43,114 nucleotides of DNA from an uncultured Alphaproteobacteria bacterium (GCA_902625475.1 CACOBR010000010.1:1-43114); one strand, 5' to 3'; positions 9,605 through 18,648 are shown, numbered from the stretch's first letter. Numbers and translations: made by a program. The notes: a model not told the origin generated them from the letters alone.

Positions 9605-12073
9605 ATGGAAAATGATGTAAAAAAAATAGTAAAGATCTTTAATTTAGGCGATTATTTAAATGCAATTGAAATGTCAAAAGTTTTTTTAAATAAATATCCA
9701 AAAGAATATTTCATTTGGAATATTCTAGGTATATCTTTGGCCACAATCGGAAAGATTGATAAAGCAATAGAAGTTTTTAAAAAAGTAATTTTGCTTAATT
9801 CTAATTTTATTGAGGCTTATTTAAATTTAGGAAAAGCATTAAATACAATAGGGGATTTTGATCAAGCAATAAAAATTTATAATCAAATCTTATCTATAAA
9901 TCCTTATACTACAAATGCTCACTTTTCTATTGGAGATATACATTATAATAAAGGAAATTTTGAACAAGCAATTGAATCATATTATAAAGTGTTAGCTATA
10001 AAACCTGACAATGTAGAAGCATTTAATAGTATTGGTACAGCCCTTAAAAACCAAAAAAAATTTAGTGAATCAATAGATTTCTACAATAAAGCAATAGCTT
10101 TAGATCCTAATTATGCAGAAGCTTACAATAATTTAGGAACAGTACTTTATGAAAAAGAGGACCACAAAAAAGCATTAATAGCTTACAACAAAGCAATAAA
10201 AATAAATCCTGAATTTGCTCAAGCATACTATAACAAAGCCAATATACTTAAATTATACGATAAGAAAAAAAGGGCTAAGGCGAATTTTAAAAAAGCTATA
10301 TCATTAAAAAATAATTATCCAAAAGCATACAATAATTTAGGAACAGTTTTTCATGAAGAAAATAAGTTAGAGGATGCTATTTTCTACTATAAAACAGCAT
10401 TAACACAAAAAACAAATTATCCCGAAGCCTACTTTAATCTCGGAAATGCATTCTTAGATCTTGAAGAATTTGAGGAGGCTATTGAGATGTATAAAAAGGC
10501 TATTTTTCTAAGACCAAATTATTATAAGGCCTTTGTAAATATAGTGTTCGCACTTAAAAATGCTAAAATAAATAAGGCTGATCCTAGTCTGCAATCGGTT
10601 ATTTTGAAAGTACTTGAAACAAAAGACATAGTTAGACCAATGACAATTTCTATTCCAGCCATTAATCTTTTGAAATTAGACACTAAATTATCAAAATTGT
10701 TAAAAACATTTAAAGAAAAAAACTCAAAATTACTATTGAAAGAACTTCTTATTTCTTTATCAAAAATACCGCTTTTATTAGAATTAATGAGTAGTTGTCC
10801 TTTACCAGATTTAGAATTTGAAAATTTTTTTAAAAATTTACGATCCTTAATATTACACTCTATTTCTAAAATTGATGATAACCCTCAAATCTTAACTTTT
10901 CAATCAGCATTAGCTCTTCAATGTTTTACCAACGAATATATTTATTGTGAAAATGAATATGATTCAAAACACCTTCAAATTCTAGAGGATAAAGTAAAAA
11001 AAACACTTTTAAATGGAGAACAACCTAAATCACATGTAATTTTATGTTTAGCAAGTTTTAAAGCTTTACATGAAAATGAATGGTGTGAACTTTTGGAACC
11101 TAACTCATCTATAAGGAAAGTGTATTTAAGACAAGTGGTTGAACCAAAAAAAGAAGAAATTTTAAAAACAAATATTTTAGAATTTAAAAGTATTACAAAT
11201 AATATATCAAAATTAGTTAAGAAACAATATGAAGCAAGACCTTATCCACGATGGGTTAACTTAGGATCTAAAAAAAATTTAGAAATCAAGAAAATTGAAC
11301 ATCTATTAGATATCAAACTGTATAATTATGATATTAATGAAGTAAATAACCCAAAAATATTAATAGCTGGTTGCGGGACTGGTCAGCACTCTATGGAAAC
11401 AGCACTAAGATTTCCAAAATCAAAGGTGTTAGCTATTGACCTAAGTAAAACAAGCCTAGCTTATGCTATACGCAAGACTAAAGAACTAAAAATAAAAAAT
11501 ATTGAATATATGCAAGCCGATATATTGGATATGAAAGAATTCAATTCTGATTTTGATATAATTGAAAGTTCAGGGGTTATTCATCATATGGAAAATCCTC
11601 TATTAGGGTGGGAAATCTTGACTAGATTACTAAAGGTAGGAGGTATTATGAATATTGGCCTTTATAGTAAATTAGCCAGAAGAAATATTTCTTTAACAAG
11701 AAAGGAGATTGCCAATCAGAAGATAAGTTCTGAAAAAATTGCAATAAGATCGTTTAGAGAGAAAATTTCAAACTCAAATAAACAGCATCATCGGGATTTA
11801 TTAGGTATGGCTGATTTTTATAGCTTAAGTGAAGTAAAAGATCTACTTTTTCATGTTCAAGAAAAAAATTTTACTATACCTTTCATAATAAAATCTTTAA
11901 GTAAATTTAATCTAAAATTTTGTGGCTTTGGCGATAAAACAATCACAAAAAAATTTATGAAAATGAATTCCAAAAATGATCTATACAACTTAAACAACTG
12001 GAAAAAATTTGAAGAGGATAATCCAACAACTTTTAGTGGGATGTACCAATTTTGGTGTCAAAGAGATTTCTAA
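9605..12073 (+). CDS. TPR-repeat protein fused to a SAM-dependent methyltransferase
   Basis: The 822-residue protein has two parts. Residues about 1-320 are some nine tandem 34-residue tetratricopeptide repeats with the usual W/L-G-Y-A-F-A-P spacing (for example Y-N-N-L-G-T-V and A-I-x-x-Y-x-K-A-I). A helical linker with two cysteines follows (about 330-560). Residues about 580-700 are a class I methyltransferase: motif I is I-A-G-C-G-T-G-Q-H-S, motif II ends V-L-A-I-D-L-S, and motif IV region is S-S-G-V-I-H-H-M. It is cytoplasmic, with no signal peptide. TPR-methyltransferase fusions occur in marine Alphaproteobacteria, but the methylated target is not known to me. It is monocistronic, with a weak hairpin after the stop. 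Confidence 0.85.
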   Translation: MENDVKKIVKIFNLGDYLNAIEMSKVFLNKYPKEYFIWNILGISLATIGKIDKAIEVFKKVILLNSNFIEAYLNLGKALNTIGDFDQAIKIYNQILSINPYTTNAHFSIGDIHYNKGNFEQAIESYYKVLAIKPDNVEAFNSIGTALKNQKKFSESIDFYNKAIALDPNYAEAYNNLGTVLYEKEDHKKALIAYNKAIKINPEFAQAYYNKANILKLYDKKKRAKANFKKAISLKNNYPKAYNNLGTVFHEENKLEDAIFYYKTALTQKTNYPEAYFNLGNAFLDLEEFEEAIEMYKKAIFLRPNYYKAFVNIVFALKNAKINKADPSLQSVILKVLETKDIVRPMTISIPAINLLKLDTKLSKLLKTFKEKNSKLLLKELLISLSKIPLLLELMSSCPLPDLEFENFFKNLRSLILHSISKIDDNPQILTFQSALALQCFTNEYIYCENEYDSKHLQILEDKVKKTLLNGEQPKSHVILCLASFKALHENEWCELLEPNSSIRKVYLRQVVEPKKEEILKTNILEFKSITNNISKLVKKQYEARPYPRWVNLGSKKNLEIKKIEHLLDIKLYNYDINEVNNPKILIAGCGTGQHSMETALRFPKSKVLAIDLSKTSLAYAIRKTKELKIKNIEYMQADILDMKEFNSDFDIIESSGVIHHMENPLLGWEILTRLLKVGGIMNIGLYSKLARRNISLTRKEIANQKISSEKIAIRSFREKISNSNKQHHRDLLGMADFYSLSEVKDLLFHVQEKNFTIPFIIKSLSKFNLKFCGFGDKTITKKFMKMNSKNDLYNLNNWKKFEEDNPTTFSGMYQFWCQRDF

Positions 12074-12401
12074 AGAATTTAAAGTGATAATTAAAATAAA
12101 AATCACTTCTTATTTAATTTTTAAAAAAAGCTTATTAACCTCAACCTCAATTTATGAATTTTATTTATGGTTTAAAAGGTCAAACTCATGGCATTAGAAA
12201 ACAGATTAAGTAAACCATTATCGGAATAATCTTATATTTTTTTTGACCATTTCAGAAACAAATAATTTCATAAATTAAACTATTATAATCAATAAAAAAA
12301 GAATGTCCTAGTTATAGAGAAAATAATATTAATAGAGGTAAAAATTGGTGAGGGGTCTTAAGTCAGAGAAAAATAACCTTTTTAATATGGATAAACTAAC
12401 A
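12074..12401. other. AT-rich intergenic region between the methyltransferase gene and tRNA-Tyr
   Basis: The region holds a hairpin just after the methyltransferase stop and otherwise only AT-rich sequence. A 62-codon plus-strand frame that begins inside the upstream gene and ends at 12197 has no family resemblance and overlaps the hairpin, so I do not call it. The 3' trailer of the minus-strand tRNA-Tyr transcript would lie at the right end, but no clear terminator is visible for it. Confidence 0.4.
12082..12115 (+). terminator. Weak hairpin terminator after the TPR-methyltransferase gene
   Basis: A 7-base perfect stem AAGTGAT (12082-12088) / ATCACTT (12102-12108) encloses a 13-base A-rich loop and is followed by a T-rich stretch with interruptions. 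It sits 9 bases after the stop codon. The stem is AT-rich and the U-tract imperfect, so termination may be inefficient. Confidence 0.4.
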
Positions 12402-12487
12402 TGGTGGAGGGGATAGGATTCGAACCTATGTAGGGTTTCCCCGACGGAGTTACAGTCCGTTGCATTTGACCGCTCTGCCACCCCTCC
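12402..12487 (-). tRNA. tRNA-Tyr (anticodon GTA), CCA encoded
   Basis: Read on the minus strand the gene starts GGAGGGG and ends CCCCTCC-A-CCA, a perfect 7-base acceptor stem. The anticodon arm is ACGGA / TCCGT around the loop C-T-G-T-A-A-C, with GTA at 12451-12453. A long class II variable arm (a GGGGAAACCC-type hairpin) precedes a T arm with the loop TTCGAAT. The long variable arm plus GTA identify tyrosine. The CCA tail is genomically encoded. Confidence 0.97.
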
Positions 12488-12602
12488 TTAAAAATATATT
12501 GGTAAAATTAAATTTACATATATATTATTACTTCCTGTATTAAATTTTTGAAAGATTTATTCAAGTATTTTTTTGAACATTATATCTAGACCATTATAAT
12601 TT

Positions 12603-13061
12603 ATGAAATACATTTTGATTATATTCCTATTTTACTCCACCAGTGTGAATGCTGAAACATGTAAATGGTGGTATCAGAGATATGGGTGGAAAAATTTTAA
12701 TCTGAGTAAAGTTGAAGTTTGCCTAAAAAATGGATCACCTGTAGTAGCAGATGTAGAAGGTGGAGAAAGTCCCCTACATATTGCTGCTGAGGTTAATAAC
12801 GATCCAGAAGTATTATTGAGGTTAATTAGAGCAGGTGCAGAAATTAATGGTAAAACCAGCAAAGGATGGACTCCCCTTCATAGCGCAGCTAGATTTAATC
12901 CAAACCCGGAAATTCTTTTAACTTTAATTGATGCAGGAGCGAATATAGATTCTAAAACAAATTCTGGAAAAACATTTATATACTGGATGGAAAAAAATTC
13001 TAAATTAAAAAAAACAATTGGATATATCGAATTATTAAACTTATACGATAGGTCACAATAA
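12603..13061 (+). CDS. Small secreted ankyrin-repeat protein
   Basis: The 152-residue protein begins with a short signal peptide (hydrophobic I-L-I-I-F-L-F-Y, likely cut after V-N-A near residue 17). A region with two cysteines follows, then two clear ankyrin repeats with the T/S-P-L-H-x-A-A core (S-P-L-H-I-A-A at about 56-62 and T-P-L-H-S-A-A at about 90-96), and a third, degenerate repeat. Ankyrin repeats bind proteins, and the likely site here is the periplasm. It has no operon partner: tRNA-Tyr lies behind it on the other strand and a structured spacer follows. The partner and function are unknown. Confidence 0.75.
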   Translation: MKYILIIFLFYSTSVNAETCKWWYQRYGWKNFNLSKVEVCLKNGSPVVADVEGGESPLHIAAEVNNDPEVLLRLIRAGAEINGKTSKGWTPLHSAARFNPNPEILLTLIDAGANIDSKTNSGKTFIYWMEKNSKLKKTIGYIELLNLYDRSQ

Positions 13062-13082
13062 AAAAACTAAACAATTTCTGAA

Positions 13083-13130
13083 TAGGTACGTTATTTATGC
13101 TTAGATCACAGTTTCATATTTATGTACCTA
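13083..13130 (+). other. Long-range inverted repeat upstream of a terminator; possible small RNA
   Basis: TAGGTAC at 13083-13089 and GTACCTA at 13124-13130 form a perfect 7-base stem around a 34-base loop. The element begins 21 bases after the ankyrin gene stop and ends 10 bases before a strong terminator. Together they could be the 3' end of the ankyrin mRNA, or a separate RNA of about 90 bases. No homology to a known riboswitch class was recognised. Confidence 0.3.
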
Positions 13131-13140
13131 CAATGACTTT

Positions 13141-13171
13141 AGCCAGGTTTTAATACTTGGCTTTTTTTTTT
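13141..13171 (+). terminator. Rho-independent terminator
   Basis: AGCCA (13141-13145) pairs with TGGCT (13158-13162), with an extra G-T possible inside, and is followed at once by ten T residues to 13171. It is the best terminator on this side of the tRNA and isolates the ankyrin gene (and any small RNA) from rlmB. Confidence 0.75.
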
Positions 13172-13212
13172 GCAATGATGTATGTTTAAAAAAATTTAAA
13201 ATTTCCATTGTC

Positions 13213-13998
13213 ATGATTAAATACAAGTCTAAATCTTCAAAGTACAAAGCTTCTAAAACAAATTATAACTCAAATAAAAAAATCTGGCTTTATGGTTATC
13301 ATTCTGTAATAGCGGCTATAGAAAATATAAACAGAAAAAAATATCGACTTGTTTGTACAAAAAATGCATTAAATAAAGTCAGTAATGATATAAATAAATT
13401 AACTTTAAATACAAGCATTATAGATACCAAAGATTTTTGCAATTTCTTAAATGAAAGTGCTGTTCATCAGGGATTAGCTTTAGAAGTAGCCCCTCTTAAA
13501 AGAAATAATATAAATGATATTTTTTGTGAACAAACTAATAATGATATAATAATTATTTTGGACAGAATTAAGGATCCTCAAAATGTAGGAGCTATAATTA
13601 GATCTGCTGAGATATTAGGATGTAAAGCAATAATAGGTTCAACTTATCACTGTGCTCAGGAAACTGGGGGATTAGTAAAAGCAGCATCAGGGGCGTTTGA
13701 AAGATTGCCTTATTATAGTGTTACAAATATATCAAATATCCTACAAACCCTTAAAGAAAATGGCTTCTTGATTATTGGATTAGATCAAAGTGGGAATGTT
13801 TCAATAGCTGATTTACTTAAAAATTTGAAAAAACAACCAATAGCATGTATTTTAGGTTCAGAAGAAAAAGGAATGAGATATCTGACAAAACAAAAATGTG
13901 ACCATTTAGTTAAAATTAATACGAAAAGTAATTTTAATATATTAAATGTATCAAACGCAGCAGCTATTACCCTTTTTGCAATAAGAGAGTTTTTATGA
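13213..13998 (+). CDS. rlmB: 23S rRNA (guanosine-2'-O)-methyltransferase RlmB / TrmH-family SPOUT enzyme
   Basis: This SpoU-family enzyme 2'-O-methylates an RNA guanosine using SAM. The 261 residues comprise an N-terminal RNA-binding substrate domain (about 25-95; G-Y-H-S-V-I-A-A-I and H-Q-G-L-A-L near its end) and a C-terminal knotted SPOUT domain. All three motifs are present: D-P-Q-N-V-G-A-I-I-R-S-A near 120, C-I-L-G-S-E-E-K-G-M-R near 214 and the final N-V-S-N-A-A-A-I. RlmB (G2251 of 23S rRNA) is the best guess; TrmH-like relatives cannot be excluded. Its stop overlaps the start of the CoA-binding gene, indicating translational coupling. Confidence 0.88.
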   Translation: MIKYKSKSSKYKASKTNYNSNKKIWLYGYHSVIAAIENINRKKYRLVCTKNALNKVSNDINKLTLNTSIIDTKDFCNFLNESAVHQGLALEVAPLKRNNINDIFCEQTNNDIIIILDRIKDPQNVGAIIRSAEILGCKAIIGSTYHCAQETGGLVKAASGAFERLPYYSVTNISNILQTLKENGFLIIGLDQSGNVSIADLLKNLKKQPIACILGSEEKGMRYLTKQKCDHLVKINTKSNFNILNVSNAAAITLFAIREFL

Positions 13999-14486
13999 TC
14001 AATAAACTTAATGATAATGAACTACGACTTCTTTTAAAAAAAATAAATGTTATGGTTATGATTGGTGTATCCGCCAGTCCTTTAAAAGCCTCGTTTTTTG
14101 TAGCAAGGTATTTTGTCTTGAGAGGAATTTCAGTGATACCTGTAAATCCAAATTATGAAGGACAATATTTGTGGGGAGAAAAAGTTTTAGGTAAAATTTC
14201 TGACATACAGCCAGACAAAAGAATTGACTTAATTGATATATTTAGACCTACGAAAGAAGTTCCAGATATAGTTGATGATACAATAAAATACTTAAAACCG
14301 TTAGGGTGTGAAACTGTATGGATGCAAATAGGTATAAAAAATATACAAGCAGCGCTTAAAGCAAAAAAAAATGGCTTGAATGTAATTATGGATAAATGCC
14401 CAAAAATCGAAAACCAAAGATTATTTGGAGAATTGAGAGTAGCAGGATTTAATACTAAGATAATTTCCTCAAAAATAGAGCTTTAA
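13995..14486 (+). CDS. CoA-binding domain protein (YccU-like)
   Basis: The 163-residue protein is a single Rossmann-type CoA-binding domain of the YccU family. It shows V-S-A-S-P-L-K-A-S-F near the N-terminus (a variant of the usual G-x-S-x-x-P nucleotide loop), V-I-P-V-N-P-N-Y near residue 50 and F-R-P-T-K-E-V-P near 83, the last being highly typical. It overlaps rlmB by four bases (ATGA) and lies 9 bases ahead of metY, so it belongs to the same transcript. A link to sulfur metabolism is often suggested by its proximity to O-acetylhomoserine sulfhydrylase genes; its biochemical role is not established. Confidence 0.85.
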   Translation: MINKLNDNELRLLLKKINVMVMIGVSASPLKASFFVARYFVLRGISVIPVNPNYEGQYLWGEKVLGKISDIQPDKRIDLIDIFRPTKEVPDIVDDTIKYLKPLGCETVWMQIGIKNIQAALKAKKNGLNVIMDKCPKIENQRLFGELRVAGFNTKIISSKIEL

Positions 14487-14495
14487 TAAAAATCG

Positions 14496-15773
14496 ATGAT
14501 AAAAAGTAAATACAAATTTGATACTCTTCAGATACATGCTGGGTCAAGACCAGATCCTTCTACTGGAGCTAGACAAGTCCCTATATATCAAAATACTGCT
14601 TATGTTTTTAAGAGCATACTACATGCTGAAGCTTTATTTGATCTTAAAGAGTTAGGTCATATTTATAGTAGATTATCCAATCCAACTGTATCAGTACTGC
14701 AAGAAAGAATTGCTGCTTTGGAGGGTGGAATTGGCGCTGTTTGTACTTCCTCGGGCCATGCAGCACAAATATTAGCATTATTTCCATTAATGTCTCCAGG
14801 AGATAATATCATTGCATCTACAAGACTGTATGGTGGGACAATTCAGCAATTTACAAATACTATAGAAAAGTTTGGATGGGCAGCAAAATTTGTTGATATC
14901 GACGATAATGACAAATTAAAAAAATCTGTCGACGAAAAGACTAAAGCAATTTTTTGTGAAAGCATTTCAAATCCTGGTGGTCACATTACTAATCTTGTTG
15001 AAGTGGGCAGATTATCAAAATCATTCAAAATACCCCTTATTGTGGATAATACAGCTGCATCACCATTTCTATGCAATCCAATCAATTTTGGAGCTAATTT
15101 AATTGTTCATTCCACTACAAAATATATGTCTGGTAATGGTACTTCTTTGGGGGGTGCTGTAGTTGACAGTGGGAATTTTGATTGGTCAGAATCAGGAAAA
15201 TTTAAATCCCTTTCTGCAGAAGAACCTGCATATCATGGTTTAAAGTTTCATGACACTTTTGGACCATATGCCTTTATAATATACAGTATAGCAGTTAGCC
15301 TTAGAGACTTAGGAATGACAATGGCACCACAAAATGCTTTTCAGACACTTTTAGGATTAGAAACTCTTTCTTTAAGAATGAAAAAGCATGTGAGCAATGC
15401 ACGTAAAATTGCAAACTGGCTTGAACAACACCCCAAAATTGATAAAGTGACTTATGCTGGGCTTAAATCTTCAAAATACTATGATCTTGCAAAGTCAGTA
15501 TTACCTAAAGGTGCTGGTGCATTATTTACAATATCACTGAAAGATGGGTATGAGGCTTGTATCAAAATGATAAACAAATTAAACCTTTTTAGTCACGTTT
15601 CTAATCTAGGAGATACTAGATCTCTTATTATTCATCCTGCATCTACCGTCCATAGGCAGTTAACTGAACAACAACAAATCAATGCTGGTTTAACTCCAAA
15701 CGTCATTAGACTTTCAATTGGAATTGAGGACCCAAAAGATTTAATAGATGACCTAAAGCAAGCATTGGAATAA
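14496..15773 (+). CDS. metY: O-acetylhomoserine (thiol)-lyase
   Basis: This PLP enzyme makes homocysteine (or methionine) from O-acetylhomoserine and sulfide (or methanethiol). The 425 residues match the Cys/Met-metabolism PLP family, long (MetY) type. Diagnostic features are the start F-D-T-L-Q-I-H-A-G, Y-S-R-L-S-N-P-T near 57-64, the cofactor-phosphate site S-S-G-H-A-A near 85-90, and the PLP lysine Lys209 in H-S-T-T-K-Y. It is third in the rlmB-yccU-metY transcription unit. No SAM-responsive leader is visible in the 9-base spacer before it. Confidence 0.94.
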   Translation: MIKSKYKFDTLQIHAGSRPDPSTGARQVPIYQNTAYVFKSILHAEALFDLKELGHIYSRLSNPTVSVLQERIAALEGGIGAVCTSSGHAAQILALFPLMSPGDNIIASTRLYGGTIQQFTNTIEKFGWAAKFVDIDDNDKLKKSVDEKTKAIFCESISNPGGHITNLVEVGRLSKSFKIPLIVDNTAASPFLCNPINFGANLIVHSTTKYMSGNGTSLGGAVVDSGNFDWSESGKFKSLSAEEPAYHGLKFHDTFGPYAFIIYSIAVSLRDLGMTMAPQNAFQTLLGLETLSLRMKKHVSNARKIANWLEQHPKIDKVTYAGLKSSKYYDLAKSVLPKGAGALFTISLKDGYEACIKMINKLNLFSHVSNLGDTRSLIIHPASTVHRQLTEQQQINAGLTPNVIRLSIGIEDPKDLIDDLKQALE

Positions 15774-15813
15774 ATTTTGATTAGGAAATTTAAACAAGAA
15801 AATAATCCCTAAA

Positions 15814-17463
15814 ATGCTATATAATAGAAAATTTTTTCTCAATTTAAAAAGTGATGTTATTTCACTTGTTGTAAGTGATCATAATAACCAACATGTTTTG
15901 GATAGTTTTGACCCAAATGAACCTGCAGCGAGTGTCAATTTAAAACAATTGTTTAATCTAGCAAAAGCCCTTAACTCAAAAGTTCCAAAAATTGAAGTCA
16001 ATATTCCTGAAAATTTACTTAAAAATGAGACTTTAATTACAAATAAACCAATTTCTAATAATGAAGCTATAGAAATTATAAACAAAAGAAATACTGACAA
16101 CAAAAGTGGAATTATATCTCTTAATTTTGCAAATATAGGAAATAGGGCAACCTCTATAACATATATTCAAATTTCCTTAATAAATGAAGTAAAAGAATTT
16201 GTTGAAAAAGCTGGCTTCATAATTACAAAATTTAATATTGGTAATTACAGCTTTTTTAATAAAAATACAAATAAAATTAACTATAAATATTTTAAAACTT
16301 TTTATAATTTTTATATCAGAAGTTTTTCAAGACCCATTTTAGGTTTGATCCTATTATCATTTATTGGATTTATGACCTTATCTTTTATAGTTGAAAATAA
16401 GAAAAAATATCATGAACCACAGATAAGGTTAGAACCAACAACTATAAAGGTAGACCTAAAGCAATTTAATGAAAATCTTAAAATTAATTTCTCAAATGAG
16501 CCAATTTCTAAAGATGAATTATCATCAATTAATATTTCTTCAAAAGGATATGATAAAATTGAGATTAAGTCTAATTCGGATAATTTAAAAAAATTACCTA
16601 TATTAAATACAGCTACTAAAGATATCCCATTTAATAAGATCTATACTTCTAACGAAATTTTGCTTGGGAATGACTTAAATCACAAAAAATTGCAGACTAA
16701 ATTAGTAAATACTAAAGAAACAATAAGGAACAAAATTTCAAATTTATCTAAAGTTCAAAGTTTAAAAAACTTTACAAATTATAAAATTTTATTTGTAGTA
16801 CGAAATAATGAAAATTTATCCCATCAGGGAAAAAAATTAAGCACAGATTTTAAAAAAATTATTGCAGCTTATAATCCTGAAATAAAGGCTTTAAATCAAT
16901 CAATAGATAAAGAAACTCAAGAAAAATCTAATAGTAAATTAATCCTACAAAATGACCCAAATGTTAAAAAAAATAAAGTAAATGAAAAATATCCTGAATT
17001 AGAAACATCTGTAGTAGAATATGCGATTAAGATATCGCCATACAAAAAGCCTTTAATTATTAATAGTATAAAGATTTTAAGTGAACCTACTCTTTCAAGT
17101 GGTGCACTCGTTTTTACTAAAGTACCAAAAAAAAGACCTGATTATTTTAAAGATTTGAAAATTATAAAACCATCTCAAATAAAAATAACAGCCAAAGCAA
17201 CAAGGGCACCAAGTATCCCTGAAAAAGCATCTGTTGGTTATAATTCAACAAAAAGAAATCTTATTGACTTAGAAAGAACTAACTTGATTGGTATTGTTGG
17301 TAAGTCATCCAATCCAAGTGCACTATTAAGATTATCCAATGGAAAAATCATAAAAATAAAAGTTGGGCAATGGTTTGAAGGTTGGAGAGTATATGCAATT
17401 GATAGTGATAAGATTCACGTTGAAAATGGATTTAAACAGGAAATATTACGAATGCCAGGTTAA
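15814..17463 (+). CDS. Single-pass membrane protein with a GspC/PilP-like C-terminal domain
   Basis: The 549-residue protein has an N-terminal cytoplasmic part (1-170) whose last segment, V-E-K-A-G-F-I-I-T-K-F, is reminiscent of PilM/GspL-type assembly proteins. One transmembrane helix (about 174-193) follows, then a long Lys/Ser/Asn-rich linker of low complexity. A small beta domain (488-549) carries G-I-V-G-K-S, A-L-L-R-L-S-N-G-K-I, V-G-Q-W-F-E-G-W-R-V and a closing I-L-R-M-P. This C-terminal pattern is shared by PilP and the GspC homology region. Inference: an inner-membrane component of a type II secretion or type IV pilus-like machine. No other such gene is present in this window. It ends convergent to the oxidoreductase gene. 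Confidence 0.6.
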   Translation: MLYNRKFFLNLKSDVISLVVSDHNNQHVLDSFDPNEPAASVNLKQLFNLAKALNSKVPKIEVNIPENLLKNETLITNKPISNNEAIEIINKRNTDNKSGIISLNFANIGNRATSITYIQISLINEVKEFVEKAGFIITKFNIGNYSFFNKNTNKINYKYFKTFYNFYIRSFSRPILGLILLSFIGFMTLSFIVENKKKYHEPQIRLEPTTIKVDLKQFNENLKINFSNEPISKDELSSINISSKGYDKIEIKSNSDNLKKLPILNTATKDIPFNKIYTSNEILLGNDLNHKKLQTKLVNTKETIRNKISNLSKVQSLKNFTNYKILFVVRNNENLSHQGKKLSTDFKKIIAAYNPEIKALNQSIDKETQEKSNSKLILQNDPNVKKNKVNEKYPELETSVVEYAIKISPYKKPLIINSIKILSEPTLSSGALVFTKVPKKRPDYFKDLKIIKPSQIKITAKATRAPSIPEKASVGYNSTKRNLIDLERTNLIGIVGKSSNPSALLRLSNGKIIKIKVGQWFEGWRVYAIDSDKIHVENGFKQEILRMPG

Positions 17464-17494
17464 GGTTTCATATTTTTAAATAAAATTTAGTAAT

Positions 17495-18643
17495 TTAAAT
17501 GGTATCTAGATTTATCCATTTTGAATTATTATTACTTGAATAAACACAACTATTTATGAATTTCATTATATGTAATCCATCATCTTCATTAGGCAAAATT
17601 TTTCTAATATCTTTTGAACCATTTTTATTTCTAATTAAATCTGCAAAATCAGAATAAAGTTGAGCAAATGCCTCTATATATCCTTCAGGATGTCCTGGAG
17701 GAATTCTTACATTTGCAAAAGAACCTTTTGAAGGAGTAAAACTAGCTCTGGTTAAAATTTGTTTGTGATGACCAACTTTGTTAAATTCAGCCTGATTTGG
17801 GTTTTCTTGATTCCACTTTAATGAAGCTTTTTCACCATAAATTGAAATACTTAAATTATTTTCTTCTCCAACAGCAATTTGAGAAACAGATATTGAACCT
17901 TTTACACCATTTTCCATCCTAAGAAAAATAGAAGCATCATCATCTAGTTTTCTACCTTTAACAAAAGTAGAAAGATCTGCTGCGACTGATTGTAACTTAA
18001 TTCCTGTAATAAACTCTATCAAGTGTAACGTATGACTGCCAATATCTCCTACCCCACCAGCGGCACCACTGCGTTTTGGATCTGTTCTCCACTCTGCTTG
18101 TTTGTTATTTCCTGTATCTTCTTCTTTAAGCCCTAACCACCCCTGTAAATAGGAACCTCTGACAGACCTTATGTTTCCTAATTCACCATTTTGAACTAGT
18201 GATTTCAATTCTCTAACCAAAGGATAGCCTGAATAGTTATGGGTAATTAAAAAATGTAAGTCATTTTTTTTAACAGCATTGTATAAATTATACGCTTCAT
18301 CCATTGTTGCAGTCATAGGTTTATCGCAAATTACATGAATACCTTGTTCTAAAAAAGCAATTGCTGGTTTTGAATGCATATGATTTGGAGTAACAATAGA
18401 AACAACTTCAATTCCATCTTCTCTCTTAGCTTCTTCCTCAGCCATAGTTTTAAAATCTGGATAACTACGGTTTAAGTCCAGATTTATTTCATTAGCTGAA
18501 ATTTTTGCTTTTTTAGGAGTTGAAGACAAACAACCAGCAACAAATTCATACTTATCGTCCATTCTTGCAGCCATTCTATGAACTGCACCAATAAATGCAT
18601 CTTTACCCCCACCAACCATTCCTAATCTAATTTTATTTTTCAT
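17495..18643 (-). CDS. Gfo/Idh/MocA-family NAD(P)-dependent sugar oxidoreductase
   Basis: The 382-residue protein has an N-terminal Rossmann fold with G-M-V-G-G-G-K-D-A-F-I-G near residue 8 and the conserved C-D-K-P (the EKP motif with Asp) near 109, which carries the catalytic lysine. G-G-V-G-D-I-G-S-H-T-L-H near 197 supplies the Asp and His of the second catalytic motif. Family members oxidise or epimerise hexoses, inositols and their derivatives; the substrate cannot be read from sequence. It follows the isomerase gene with a 5-base gap or less, and the pair is divergent from the ABC transporter/DhaKL operon, so all may act on the same compound. Confidence 0.88.
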   Translation of the reverse strand: MKNKIRLGMVGGGKDAFIGAVHRMAARMDDKYEFVAGCLSSTPKKAKISANEINLDLNRSYPDFKTMAEEEAKREDGIEVVSIVTPNHMHSKPAIAFLEQGIHVICDKPMTATMDEAYNLYNAVKKNDLHFLITHNYSGYPLVRELKSLVQNGELGNIRSVRGSYLQGWLGLKEEDTGNNKQAEWRTDPKRSGAAGGVGDIGSHTLHLIEFITGIKLQSVAADLSTFVKGRKLDDDASIFLRMENGVKGSISVSQIAVGEENNLSISIYGEKASLKWNQENPNQAEFNKVGHHKQILTRASFTPSKGSFANVRIPPGHPEGYIEAFAQLYSDFADLIRNKNGSKDIRKILPNEDDGLHIMKFINSCVYSSNNNSKWINLDTI

Positions 18644-18648
18644 TTATA

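Noticed and set aside
12009-12197. 62-codon plus-strand frame after the TPR-methyltransferase
   Set aside because: Starts inside the upstream gene in another frame, crosses the terminator-like hairpin and has no recognisable protein character.
12573-12600. TTGAAC-16 bp-TATAAT promoter-like pair before the ankyrin gene
   Set aside because: The -10 hexamer ends two bases before the ATG, so transcription would begin at or after the start codon. The signal peptide needs that ATG, so the match is probably chance or not used for this gene.
14487-14495. SAM riboswitch before metY
   Set aside because: The spacer is only nine bases and metY is inside an operon, so there is no room for an aptamer.
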